From the NCBI GenBank assembly GCA_900770685.1, contig CAAGLC010000047.1, forward strand, positions 1-12,776: 12,776 nt of DNA, in the 5' to 3' direction. Below are positions 1 through 7,178 of the stretch, piece after piece (the stretch's first letter is position 1; every line of letters starts with the position of its first letter). The notes under the pieces are model-generated. The model did not search any database. It had not been told where the DNA came from and saw only the letters and a program-made list of their open reading frames with translations. The translations under genes and the position numbers were made by a program. Source of the DNA: Clostridia bacterium. GTDB lineage: Bacteria; Bacillota; Clostridia; Christensenellales; Borkfalkiaceae.

Positions 1-18
1 CGTGTGCTCTTCCGATCT
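1..18. other. Illumina adapter remnant at contig end
   Basis: The first 18 bases, CGTGTGCTCTTCCGATCT, are identical to the 3' end of the standard TruSeq/Illumina read-2 adapter as I remember it, which ends in GCTCTTCCGATCT. The topA reading frame supports a junction right after base 18. From base 21 the frame reads YRLYKLIYDRF, a typical TopA segment usually preceded by Q. Bases 19-20 (AG) are what is left of a CAG codon whose first base was replaced by adapter T. These bases should be trimmed and carry no biological information. Confidence 0.95.
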
Positions 19-20
19 AG

Positions 21-1088
21 TATAGACTTTATAAACTTATTTACGATAGATTTATTGCGTCGCAAATGTCAGAAGCGAAATACGATAGCGTCACGTTAGA
101 CGTTAAGAGTGGCGAATACTTATTTAGAACGAGTGGAAAGACCTTGCTTTTCAAGGGATATACCGTAGTTTACGACGATACTAAGGTGGATGATGAAGAC
201 GAGAATAATACTCTTTTACCACAAGTTGCAGAAGGCGAAAAATTGGCGCTTATAAAACTTCTTAAAGAGCAAAAATTCACCAAACCACCCGTTAGATATA
301 CGCAGGCAACCCTTATTAAAACCATGCAAGATAAAGGGATTGGAAGACCTTCGACCTACGCTACGATTATAGGAAAATTAACCGATAAGAAGAGAGAATA
401 TTTAAGGGAAGAGAAAAAGCATTTAATTCCAAATGAAATAAGTTATTCGTTAATAGATTTTTTGGTTAAATATTTCCCTGAGATAATGCAAATCAATTTC
501 ACGGCAAAAATGGAAGACGATTTGGACGATATAGGACAAGGCGGAAAGGATTGGAGAAAACTAATAGCAGATTTTTACGGACCGTTCGAGGAGCAACTTA
601 ATAAATCCAAGTTAACGGACGTTTTGTGCGACAAATGTGGCGCGCCAATGATAATAAACAACGGTAGATACGGTAATTATTACGCTTGTTCAAACTATCC
701 CAACTGTAAAAACATCAAAGCGGTAAACGAAAAGGTGGCAATACCAACAGATATGCTTTGCCCTAAATGCGGTGGAACGATGGTGGAAAGGGAGAGCAAG
801 TATGGAAAATTCCTCGCTTGTTCGAACTATCCAAAATGCAAACATACCGTTAGTATGACAGAAAGCGTAGGTACTTGTCCAGAGTGTGGAAGACCAACCA
901 AGAAGATGACTAGCAGAATGGGTAAAACCTTTTACGGTTGTTCAGGCTATCCCGAGTGTAAATTTATGAGTTGGGATATACCGACAGGGAAAAGGTGCTC
1001 TAGTTGTGGAGCGTATATGGTAACTTTAAACGGCAAGGAAGTTTGCTCGAATAAAAAATGCGTTAAAGAAGAAAATGGAAAAAGTTAA
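21..1088 (+). CDS. topA: DNA topoisomerase I, 5'-truncated (C-terminal part)
   Basis: This is the C-terminal portion of bacterial type IA topoisomerase, which relaxes negatively supercoiled DNA through a transient tyrosine-DNA link. The toprim domain and catalytic tyrosine lie off the left edge. The visible part begins YRLYKLIYDRFIASQ before the Met at 66, so that Met is internal and not the start. The conserved segment GIGRPSTYATII is at about residues 91-102 counted from base 66. Four C-terminal Cys4 zinc ribbons follow: C188/C191/C208/C214, C232/C235/C252/C258, C271/C274/C292/C298 and a shorter C311/C314/C327/C332. Three or four ribbons are usual for the family. The stop overlaps trmFO by 14 bases, which suggests translational coupling. 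An in-frame TAG at 18-20 arises only from the adapter junction and is not real. Confidence 0.96.
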   Translation, partial: YRLYKLIYDRFIASQMSEAKYDSVTLDVKSGEYLFRTSGKTLLFKGYTVVYDDTKVDDEDENNTLLPQVAEGEKLALIKLLKEQKFTKPPVRYTQATLIKTMQDKGIGRPSTYATIIGKLTDKKREYLREEKKHLIPNEISYSLIDFLVKYFPEIMQINFTAKMEDDLDDIGQGGKDWRKLIADFYGPFEEQLNKSKLTDVLCDKCGAPMIINNGRYGNYYACSNYPNCKNIKAVNEKVAIPTDMLCPKCGGTMVERESKYGKFLACSNYPKCKHTVSMTESVGTCPECGRPTKKMTSRMGKTFYGCSGYPECKFMSWDIPTGKRCSSCGAYMVTLNGKEVCSNKKCVKEENGKS

Positions 1089-2385
1089 AGTCATAGGAGC
1101 AGGCTTAGCAGGTTGTGAAGCAACCTATTATTTGGCAAGAAAGGGAATATCGGTAGAATTATACGACATAAAGCCTAACTCGTTTACTCCCGCGCATAAA
1201 AGCGAATTATTTGGGGAATTAGTATGTTCGAACTCCCTTAAAAACAATGATATATATTCAAACGCCGCAGGGTTATTAAAGCAGGAAATGCGAATGCTCG
1301 GCTCGTTGATAATGGAGGCGGCGGATAATACTAAAGTGCCTGCTGGTGGAGCGTTAGCGGTAAATAGAGAAGATTTTTCCGCATACGTAACCGAAAAAAT
1401 AAAATCGCTTGAAAACGTTACTATAATATCAAAAGAAGTTGAAGATATCGACTTTGACGAATATACGGTTATCGCAACAGGTCCGTTAACAACCGATAAA
1501 TTATCGAAAAGAATTTCGTCTATAGTAGGGGAAGGCTTATATTTTTTTGATGCATCAGCACCTATAGTTGAGTTTAGCAGTATTGATATGGAGCAAGCCT
1601 TTTTCGGAGATAGATACGGCAAAGGTAACGGTGATCACGTTAATTGCCCTATGAATAAGGAGCAATACGAAGAGTTTTTAGAACAATTATTAAACGCCGA
1701 ACGAGTTGAACTTAAAAGTTTTGAAAGCTCAGCTGTCTTCGAAGGATGTATGCCCGTAGAAGTAATGGCGTCGAGAGGGAAAGACACCTTAAGATTTGGT
1801 CCGTTAAAGCCTGTAGGACTAGACGATCCGAGAACGGGTAGATGGGCTTACGCGACGTTACAGTTAAGGAAGGAAGATAAAGACGGAAGTCTATACAATA
1901 TGGTAGGTTTTCAAACCAATCTGAAATTCCAAGAACAAAAGCGAGTATTTTCAATAATACCTGCGTTAAGGAACGCAGAATTCGTTCGTTACGGGGTAAT
2001 GCATAGAAACACGTTTATTAATTCGCCGAGCGTACTGTCGGACGATTATTCGCTAAAAGAACACCCGAAAACCTTTTTTGCAGGGCAAATAACGGGGGTT
2101 GAAGGATACGTTGAAAGCGCAGGTAGTGGATTGATGTGCGCCATATACTTAGAACGAAAGTTGAAAGGGAAAAAGAGCGTTAGGGTATCGGATAAAACTG
2201 TGTCTGGAGCGCTAATCAAATACATAACCACGCAAAATCAAGATTTTCAACCAATGAACGCTAACTTTGGAATATTACCTCCGGCGGAGATAATGACTAA
2301 GGATAAAGCGTTAAAGAAGAAGATGCAAGCAGAGAGAAGTCTAAAAGAAATTTCAAATTTTATTAAGGAGATTAATGATGACTGA
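1075..2385 (+). CDS. trmFO: FADH2/methylene-THF-dependent tRNA (uracil-54-C5) methyltransferase TrmFO
   Basis: TrmFO makes 5-methyluridine at position 54 in the T-loop of tRNA, using 5,10-methylene-tetrahydrofolate as carbon donor and FADH2 as reductant. It is a cytosolic flavoprotein. The N-terminus carries the FAD-binding Rossmann motif GAGLAGCEA at residues 8-16. Family hallmarks follow: [10 protein letters not shown] with Cys51, [18 protein letters not shown], a DASAPIV segment, [14 protein letters not shown] with a Cys near residue 224, [10 protein letters not shown] and [10 protein letters not shown] near the C-terminus. The two cysteines correspond to the functionally important pair known in Bacillus subtilis TrmFO (Cys53 and Cys226). 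The 436-residue length is normal. The start overlaps the end of topA, with only a weak purine-rich site upstream. In Bacillota this gene classically follows topA, as it does here. Confidence 0.97.
   Translation: MEKVKVIGAGLAGCEATYYLARKGISVELYDIKPNSFTPAHKSELFGELVCSNSLKNNDIYSNAAGLLKQEMRMLGSLIMEAADNTKVPAGGALAVNREDFSAYVTEKIKSLENVTIISKEVEDIDFDEYTVIATGPLTTDKLSKRISSIVGEGLYFFDASAPIVEFSSIDMEQAFFGDRYGKGNGDHVNCPMNKEQYEEFLEQLLNAERVELKSFESSAVFEGCMPVEVMASRGKDTLRFGPLKPVGLDDPRTGRWAYATLQLRKEDKDGSLYNMVGFQTNLKFQEQKRVFSIIPALRNAEFVRYGVMHRNTFINSPSVLSDDYSLKEHPKTFFAGQITGVEGYVESAGSGLMCAIYLERKLKGKKSVRVSDKTVSGALIKYITTQNQDFQPMNANFGILPPAEIMTKDKALKKKMQAERSLKEISNFIKEINDD
2365..2370 (+). promoter_or_regulatory. Shine-Dalgarno of hslV
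   Basis: AAGGAG lies inside the end of trmFO, 4 bases before an ATG at 2375 and 7 bases before a second, adjacent ATG at 2378. The 7-base spacing is the more usual one, so translation may start at the second ATG and give a protein one residue shorter. Confidence 0.8.
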
Positions 2386-2911
2386 ATTTAGGGGAACGAC
2401 AATTTGTGCCGTAAAGAGAAACGGCAAAACGGCTATAGCCGGCGACGGACAAGTTACCATGTCGCAATCAATAATATTTAAGAATAACGCCGTAAAGGTT
2501 AGAAGAATATACGGAGGCAAGGTTTTATTTGGATTTGCAGGTTCTGTATCAGATGCTTTTGCCTTAACGGAAAAATTTGAAGAAATGCTTAATAAATACT
2601 CTGGGAATCTAATGAGAAGCGCAGTTGAACTTGCTGAACTATGGAGAAGCGATAAGATGCGTAAACTTGAAGCAATGATGATAACTTGCGATAAAGACAG
2701 TTTGTTAATCGTATCGGGAACAGGTGAGGTAATCGAGCCGGAAGACGGGGTTTGCGCAATCGGAAGTGGAGGAAATTACGCCTTAGCCGCAGCAAGGGCG
2801 CTCGTTAAAGAAACCGATTATTCGGCTGAAGAAATAGTTAAAAAATCGTTGCAAATAGCAAGTGAAATATGCGTGTTTACTAACGATCGTATAACTTGCG
2901 AAGTATTATAA
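2375..2911 (+). CDS. hslV: HslV (ClpQ) proteasome-like peptidase subunit
   Basis: HslV is the proteolytic double-ring component of the HslUV (ClpYQ) ATP-dependent protease, a relative of proteasome beta subunits. Diagnostic segments are GTTICAV near the N-terminus, [51 protein letters not shown] and CVFTNDRI at the C-terminus. The 178-residue length is normal. A short leader, MMTEFRG, precedes the Thr-Thr pair. By homology Thr8 would become the N-terminal nucleophile after removal of the leader, as in other Bacillota enzymes with a propeptide and unlike Escherichia coli, where the Thr directly follows Met1. The gene overlaps trmFO by 8 or 11 bases, depending on which of two consecutive ATGs is used, and is followed by its partner hslU after 10 bases. 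Confidence 0.97.
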   Translation: MMTEFRGTTICAVKRNGKTAIAGDGQVTMSQSIIFKNNAVKVRRIYGGKVLFGFAGSVSDAFALTEKFEEMLNKYSGNLMRSAVELAELWRSDKMRKLEAMMITCDKDSLLIVSGTGEVIEPEDGVCAIGSGGNYALAAARALVKETDYSAEEIVKKSLQIASEICVFTNDRITCEVL

Positions 2912-2918
2912 GGAGGGG
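2909..2918 (+). promoter_or_regulatory. Strong Shine-Dalgarno of hslU fused to hslV stop
   Basis: TAAGGAGGGG combines the hslV stop codon (2909-2911) with a near-complete anti-16S match. The AGGAGG core ends 5 bases before the hslU ATG. It is the longest match of any gene in the window and suggests high hslU translation. Confidence 0.85.
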
Positions 2919-2921
2919 AAG

Positions 2922-4229
2922 ATGAATTTAACTCCAAAAAAGATAGTAGTTGAACTAGATAAATATATCGTAGGTCAAGAGAACGCAAAAAAAGCAGTAG
3001 CAATAGCCTTAAGGAATAGATATAGAAGAAGTATGCTCTCTGCGTCCGAAATGGAAGAGATTACTCCAAAAAACATTATAATGAAAGGACCGACGGGCGT
3101 AGGAAAAACGGAAATTGCAAGAAGGCTTGCGAAATTGGTTGGAGCGCCGTTTATTAAGGTAGAAGCGACTAAATACACCGAAGTAGGATACGTAGGACGA
3201 GACGTTGAGTCTATGATAAGAGATTTAGTCGAGTGCGCAGTAAGATTAGTTAAAGAAGAGCGTTTTAAGAAGGTAAACGAAAAGGCCGGCAACGTAGTTG
3301 ACGTTAAACTTTCAAAAATAATAGCGCAAGTTAGAAGAGCGGATAGGGGCGAAACTCCTGAAAACATATTCGAACAAAATATTTTAGAGGGATTAAAAAA
3401 AGGCTATTACGATAACGAGCAAATAGAAGTGGAAATAGCCGATAACCCCAAGCCAATGGAATTAGTACCGGGAGGCGCAGAAATAAGCATTGGCAGTATT
3501 TTTGGCGACATGCTTCCTAAAAAGCGCAAAAAGAGAAGACTTAGCGTAAAAGAAGCGAGAAAAATTTTGTTGGATGAAGAAGCCGACAAATTAATAGATA
3601 AAGATTCGGTAAACGAAGAAGCAATAAGAAGAGCGGAGCAAGAAGGAATAATTTTTATCGACGAAATAGATAAGATTGCCGCAAAAGCCAATAGGAGTGG
3701 AGGACAAGACGTTTCTAGAGAAGGCGTTCAAAGGGATATACTTCCTATAGTCGAAGGCTCAACGGTAATGACAAAATATGGAGCGATAAAAACCGATTAT
3801 ATTTTATTTATCGCGGCGGGAGCGTTCCACGTTTCAAAGGTAAACGACTTAATTCCCGAACTACAAGGAAGATTTCCGATATTAGTAGAACTCAACAGTT
3901 TAACTAAGGACGATTTTGTAAAGATATTGACCACTCCTCAAAACGCAATAACCTTGCAATACGCAACATTATTAAAGGTGGACGGGGTGGACTTAAAGTT
4001 TACCGACGAAGCGATAGAAGAGATAGCAATTCTTGCGGAGAATATGAATGCAACGAGAGAAGATATAGGTGCTAGAAGATTGCATACGGTAATGGAAAAT
4101 CTCATTGAGGATATATCCTTTAACGCAGGTGAAGAGCCTATGCACGAAGTAGTGATAGATAAAAAATACGTTGAAGAGAAGTTTGGAAAAGAACTTCAAA
4201 GCAAGGATTTCAAAAAATATATTCTATAA
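2922..4229 (+). CDS. hslU: HslU (ClpY) AAA+ ATPase/unfoldase subunit
   Basis: HslU is the hexameric AAA+ unfoldase that recognises, unfolds and feeds substrates to HslV in the cytosol. The N-terminal LTPKKIVVELDKYIVGQ is the family signature. Walker A is GPTGVGKT at residues 56-63, the pore loop GYVG is at 89-92, the intermediate (I) domain occupies roughly residues 110-235, and Walker B IIFIDEIDK is near 241-249. GGQDVSREGVQRDILPIVEG and the sensor-2 region NATREDIGARRLHTVME follow. The C-terminal tail ends in KYIL, close to the terminal hydrophobic tail by which HslU docks into HslV. The length of 435 residues is close to E. coli HslU (443). It sits directly after hslV, as expected. What follows is hisS, not codY, which is the common downstream neighbour in Bacillota. 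Confidence 0.98.
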   Translation: MNLTPKKIVVELDKYIVGQENAKKAVAIALRNRYRRSMLSASEMEEITPKNIIMKGPTGVGKTEIARRLAKLVGAPFIKVEATKYTEVGYVGRDVESMIRDLVECAVRLVKEERFKKVNEKAGNVVDVKLSKIIAQVRRADRGETPENIFEQNILEGLKKGYYDNEQIEVEIADNPKPMELVPGGAEISIGSIFGDMLPKKRKKRRLSVKEARKILLDEEADKLIDKDSVNEEAIRRAEQEGIIFIDEIDKIAAKANRSGGQDVSREGVQRDILPIVEGSTVMTKYGAIKTDYILFIAAGAFHVSKVNDLIPELQGRFPILVELNSLTKDDFVKILTTPQNAITLQYATLLKVDGVDLKFTDEAIEEIAILAENMNATREDIGARRLHTVMENLIEDISFNAGEEPMHEVVIDKKYVEEKFGKELQSKDFKKYIL

Positions 4230-4241
4230 GGAATAAAAAAA

Positions 4242-5495
4242 ATGATAAACGTACCAAAAGGAACGAAAGACGTTTTGCCAAAGGATAGTTATAAATGGCA
4301 ATACGTAGAAAAAATCGTAAGAGAAACGGCAAAAGAATTCGCAGTGTCTGAAATCAGAACTCCAACTTTCGAGCATACCGAAGTGTTTTTAAGAGGAGTA
4401 GGTGAAACAACGGATATAGTTAATAAAGAGATGTACACCTTTTTAGATAAAGGGGATAGGAGCATCACGTTAAAACCGGAAGGGACTGCAGGCGTAGTAA
4501 GAGCGTTCGTAGAAAACGGCTTATACGCAGGCGTTATGCCTCAAAAACTCTTTTATTTAACACCTTGTTTTAGGTATGAAAGACCACAAGCTGGAAGACT
4601 TAGAGAGTTTCATCAGTTCGGCGTTGAAGTGTTAGGTAGTACGCATCCTAACGTTGACGCTGAGGTGATAGTGTTAGCGAAAACCTTTTTAGAAAGACTA
4701 GGCGTCGACCAATTAACTCTTTATATAAACAGTATTGGTTGCGAAAGTTGTAGAAAGGAATATTCAAACGCCTTAAAGCAGTATTTAAGCGACAATTACG
4801 ATAAACTTTGTGATTTATGCAAGAGCAGATTTACCAAGAATCCAATGCGTATTTTAGACTGTAAGAATCCCGATTGCCAAGAGTTTACAAAGAACGCGCC
4901 AAAGATTTTAGATTATATATGTTCAGATTGTAAAGAGCATTTTATCAAGGTGCAAAATCTTTTGAAGTTAGCAGGTGTTGAGTATAAAATTAACCCATCT
5001 ATCGTAAGGGGATTAGACTATTACACCAAAACGGTATTTGAGTTTGTTTCCGATAAAATAGGCGCTCAAGGAACTGTGTGCGGTGGTGGACGATACGATA
5101 AGTTGGTTAGTGAATTCGGTGGACCGGAGATGGGTGGAATCGGATTTGCAATGGGAATCGAAAGGCTATTATTGATTTTAGAAAATAGTGGCAAAGAAAT
5201 ACCCAACGAAAACAAGGTTAAAATTTATCTCGCTCCAATGGGTGAAGCGGAATCGGATAAAGCGTTCCAATTAGTTTGCGAACTAAGGGAAAACGGAATA
5301 ATATCCGAAACCGACCATATGGGAAAAAGTATTAAAGCGCAGTTTAAGTACGCAGATAAAATTGGCGCGCGTTTCGTAGGCGTAATCGGTTCAGAGGAGT
5401 TAAAAGCCGGCGTAATAAAAATAAAAGATATGCAAAACGGAAGCGAAGAAACTGTAAAGTTAGACGATTTCGTAGAGTATATAAAGCAAAAATAA
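4242..5495 (+). CDS. hisS: Histidine-tRNA ligase
   Basis: This class II aminoacyl-tRNA synthetase charges tRNA-His. The N-terminus PKGTKDVLP is typical. The PEGTAGVVRAF segment is at residues 79-89, motif 2 FRYERPQAGRLREFHQFG is at 110-127, the histidine-specific RGLDYYTKTVFEF is at 256-268, and motif 3 lies in GGIGFAMGIERLLL at about 298-311. A C-terminal anticodon-binding domain begins near residue 325. The insertion between motif 2 and RGLDYY carries eight cysteines in paired form (C167/C170, C190/C193, C207/C212, C227/C230), which suggests metal binding. The 417-residue length is normal. The ribosome binding site AAGGAA (4228-4233) overlaps the hslU stop and lies 8 bases before the ATG. 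No T-box leader can fit in the 12-base gap, so regulation must come from upstream. Confidence 0.97.
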   Translation: MINVPKGTKDVLPKDSYKWQYVEKIVRETAKEFAVSEIRTPTFEHTEVFLRGVGETTDIVNKEMYTFLDKGDRSITLKPEGTAGVVRAFVENGLYAGVMPQKLFYLTPCFRYERPQAGRLREFHQFGVEVLGSTHPNVDAEVIVLAKTFLERLGVDQLTLYINSIGCESCRKEYSNALKQYLSDNYDKLCDLCKSRFTKNPMRILDCKNPDCQEFTKNAPKILDYICSDCKEHFIKVQNLLKLAGVEYKINPSIVRGLDYYTKTVFEFVSDKIGAQGTVCGGGRYDKLVSEFGGPEMGGIGFAMGIERLLLILENSGKEIPNENKVKIYLAPMGEAESDKAFQLVCELRENGIISETDHMGKSIKAQFKYADKIGARFVGVIGSEELKAGVIKIKDMQNGSEETVKLDDFVEYIKQK

Positions 5496-5496
5496 T

Positions 5497-5898
5497 ATGA
5501 AGGAAATATCAACGGTAAAAGATATAAACGGAGAATACGCAACCGTATATCTTGAAAAAAAGGACCAATGTTCTAAATGTGGGATGTGCTTATTTCCTGA
5601 AAATGCAAAAGGAATGGACGTTCAAGTTAAGAACGCGGTAGGAGCAAAGGTCGGAGATAAAGTAATAATTGAAACTAAGGAAAGCGGAAAACTATTAGGA
5701 ATATTTTTAATTTTCGTAGTTCCGTTGCTTATTATAGGATTAGCGTTTATGCTTAACGTTTTTATAAAAAATGAAACGGTAACCTTGATAATTTCCTTAG
5801 TTGGAATTATAATTTGGTACGCTATCGTCTCTAAAATAGACAAAGCGATACGAAAAACGCAAAAATTTGGTGCGGAAATTTTAGAAATTGTAAAATAA
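5497..5898 (+). CDS. rseC: RseC-like (SoxR-reducing system) membrane protein
   Basis: The 133-residue protein has the layout of the RseC/MucC family: a short cytosolic N-terminal beta-rich segment with a cysteine cluster, a [11 protein letters not shown] stretch, and two transmembrane helices at about residues 66-90 and 94-114. The cluster is C25-x2-C28-x2-C31. In E. coli RseC is encoded with the Rsx (Rnf-type) complex, which keeps the SoxR iron-sulfur cluster reduced. In Clostridia family members are often scattered, and their role is not established. The start lies one base after the hisS stop without a clear Shine-Dalgarno, so translation probably depends on re-initiation after hisS. An Rnf subunit gene (rnfB) lies about 6.5 kb away on the opposite strand. 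The family call is fairly firm; the function is inferred. Confidence 0.78.
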   Translation: MKEISTVKDINGEYATVYLEKKDQCSKCGMCLFPENAKGMDVQVKNAVGAKVGDKVIIETKESGKLLGIFLIFVVPLLIIGLAFMLNVFIKNETVTLIISLVGIIIWYAIVSKIDKAIRKTQKFGAEILEIVK

Positions 5899-5914
5899 AA
5901 ACTTGTAATAAAAT

Positions 5915-5919
5915 GGAGG
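5915..5919 (+). promoter_or_regulatory. Shine-Dalgarno deciding the glyA start
   Basis: GGAGG sits 8 bases before the ATG at 5928. It also overlaps an in-frame upstream ATG at 5913, which itself has no ribosome binding site. The ATG at 5928 is therefore the better start. Confidence 0.85.
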
Positions 5920-5927
5920 AAGAACAA

Positions 5928-7178
5928 ATGATAGACTTATCAATCATCAAAAATGCAGACCCTGAAGTATACGCTAGTATTAAGAAAGAATTGAATAGAC
6001 AAAGAAATAATATCGAACTTATTGCTAGTGAAAATTTCGTTTCAGAAAGCGTGTTAGACGCCGCAGGTAGCGTTTTAACCAACAAGTATGCAGAGGGATA
6101 TCCCGCTCACAGATACTACGGTGGATGTCAATGCGTTGACGAAGTAGAAAATCTCGCAATTGAAAGAGCGAAGAAACTATTTGGAGCAGATCACGTTAAC
6201 GTACAACCTCATAGTGGCGCGAACGCTAACTTTGCAGTTTACTTTGCAGTATTAAATCCGGGCGATACCATTTTAGGTATGAGTTTAGCGCATGGTGGAC
6301 ACTTAACGCACGGAAGCCCCGTTGCTGTTTCAGGTAAATATTTTAATAGCGTAGGATACGGCGTAAGTAAGGAAACGGGTACTATTGATTACGACGAATT
6401 AGAAAGACTTGCGTTAGAGGTTAAACCGAAAATTATCGTTTCAGGCGCTTCGGCATATCCAAGAGTAATAGATTTTAAGAGAATAAGAGAGATTTGTGAT
6501 AAGGTTGGCGCATATATGATGGTTGATATCGCGCATATAGCAGGACTAGTTGCCGTAGGTTTACATCCAAGTCCCGTTCCTTATGCAGATTTCGTAACCA
6601 CCACTACTCATAAGACCTTAAGAGGACCTAGAGGTGGTATGATAATGTGCAAAGAACAATATGCAAAAATCATAGATAAAGCAGTATTCCCCGGAACGCA
6701 AGGCGGTCCTTTAATGCATATTATCGCCGCAAAAGCGGTTGCTTTTGGCGAAGCGTTAAAACCGGAATTTAAGGCTTATCAAGAAAGAGTTCTCGCTAAC
6801 GCAAAAGCAATGAGCGAAAAATTTATTGAACTTGGAATTAACTTAGTTTCCGGTGGAACGGACAACCACTTGATGTTATTAGATTTATCTGATACCGACG
6901 TTACTGGAAAACAACTTGAAAATATGCTCGACGAAGTAAATATCACCTTAAATAAGAACGCCGTTCCGTTCGATCAAAGAAGTCCGTTTATAACGAGTGG
7001 CGTTAGAATTGGAACTCCGAGTATAACTACGAGAGGCTTTAACGAAGAAGATAGCAGAAAAGTTGCAGAACTTATCACTAAAATTATTAGAGAAAAAGAG
7101 CAAGCGTTTGAAGAAGTTAAAGAAGAAACGAAGAAACTTATAGAAAAATACCCGTTATATCAGGGAGAAGAAGATTAA
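5928..7178 (+). CDS. glyA: Serine hydroxymethyltransferase
   Basis: This PLP-dependent enzyme interconverts serine plus tetrahydrofolate with glycine plus 5,10-methylene-tetrahydrofolate and is the main source of one-carbon units. Recognisable segments are [62 protein letters not shown] and the PLP-lysine motif [14 protein letters not shown]. The Schiff-base lysine is K229 counted from the chosen start, the same number as in E. coli GlyA. NALT-type folate contacts appear as TDNHLML, and [14 protein letters not shown] is near the C-terminus. The length is 416 residues. An ATG five codons upstream (5913) overlaps the ribosome binding site and is rejected. The product supplies the folate substrate used by TrmFO, encoded 3.5 kb upstream. 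The stop overlaps the next ATG (TAATG). Confidence 0.97.
   Translation: MIDLSIIKNADPEVYASIKKELNRQRNNIELIASENFVSESVLDAAGSVLTNKYAEGYPAHRYYGGCQCVDEVENLAIERAKKLFGADHVNVQPHSGANANFAVYFAVLNPGDTILGMSLAHGGHLTHGSPVAVSGKYFNSVGYGVSKETGTIDYDELERLALEVKPKIIVSGASAYPRVIDFKRIREICDKVGAYMMVDIAHIAGLVAVGLHPSPVPYADFVTTTTHKTLRGPRGGMIMCKEQYAKIIDKAVFPGTQGGPLMHIIAAKAVAFGEALKPEFKAYQERVLANAKAMSEKFIELGINLVSGGTDNHLMLLDLSDTDVTGKQLENMLDEVNITLNKNAVPFDQRSPFITSGVRIGTPSITTRGFNEEDSRKVAELITKIIREKEQAFEEVKEETKKLIEKYPLYQGEED

Noticed and set aside
66..68. ATG at 66 as the start of topA
   Set aside because: The residues upstream continue the conserved TopA sequence back to the adapter junction, so this Met is internal.
1128..1622. 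A 164-codon open frame on the minus strand inside trmFO
   Set aside because: It is antisense to a fully conserved trmFO, resembles no family I know and has a low-complexity composition. It is a shadow of the real gene, like the other minus-strand frames between 1712 and 12117.
4230..4241. A T-box leader upstream of hisS
   Set aside because: The gap to hslU is 12 bases, so no leader RNA can fit unless inside hslU, where the sequence is constrained coding sequence.
5913..5915. ATG at 5913 as the glyA start
   Set aside because: It overlaps the GGAGG that serves the ATG at 5928, has no ribosome binding site of its own, and would add five residues (MEEEQ) not expected in GlyA.
5899..5927. A promoter or riboswitch in the gap before glyA
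   Set aside because: Only 29 bases are available, too few for a folate or glycine riboswitch, and no convincing -35/-10 pair was seen there.
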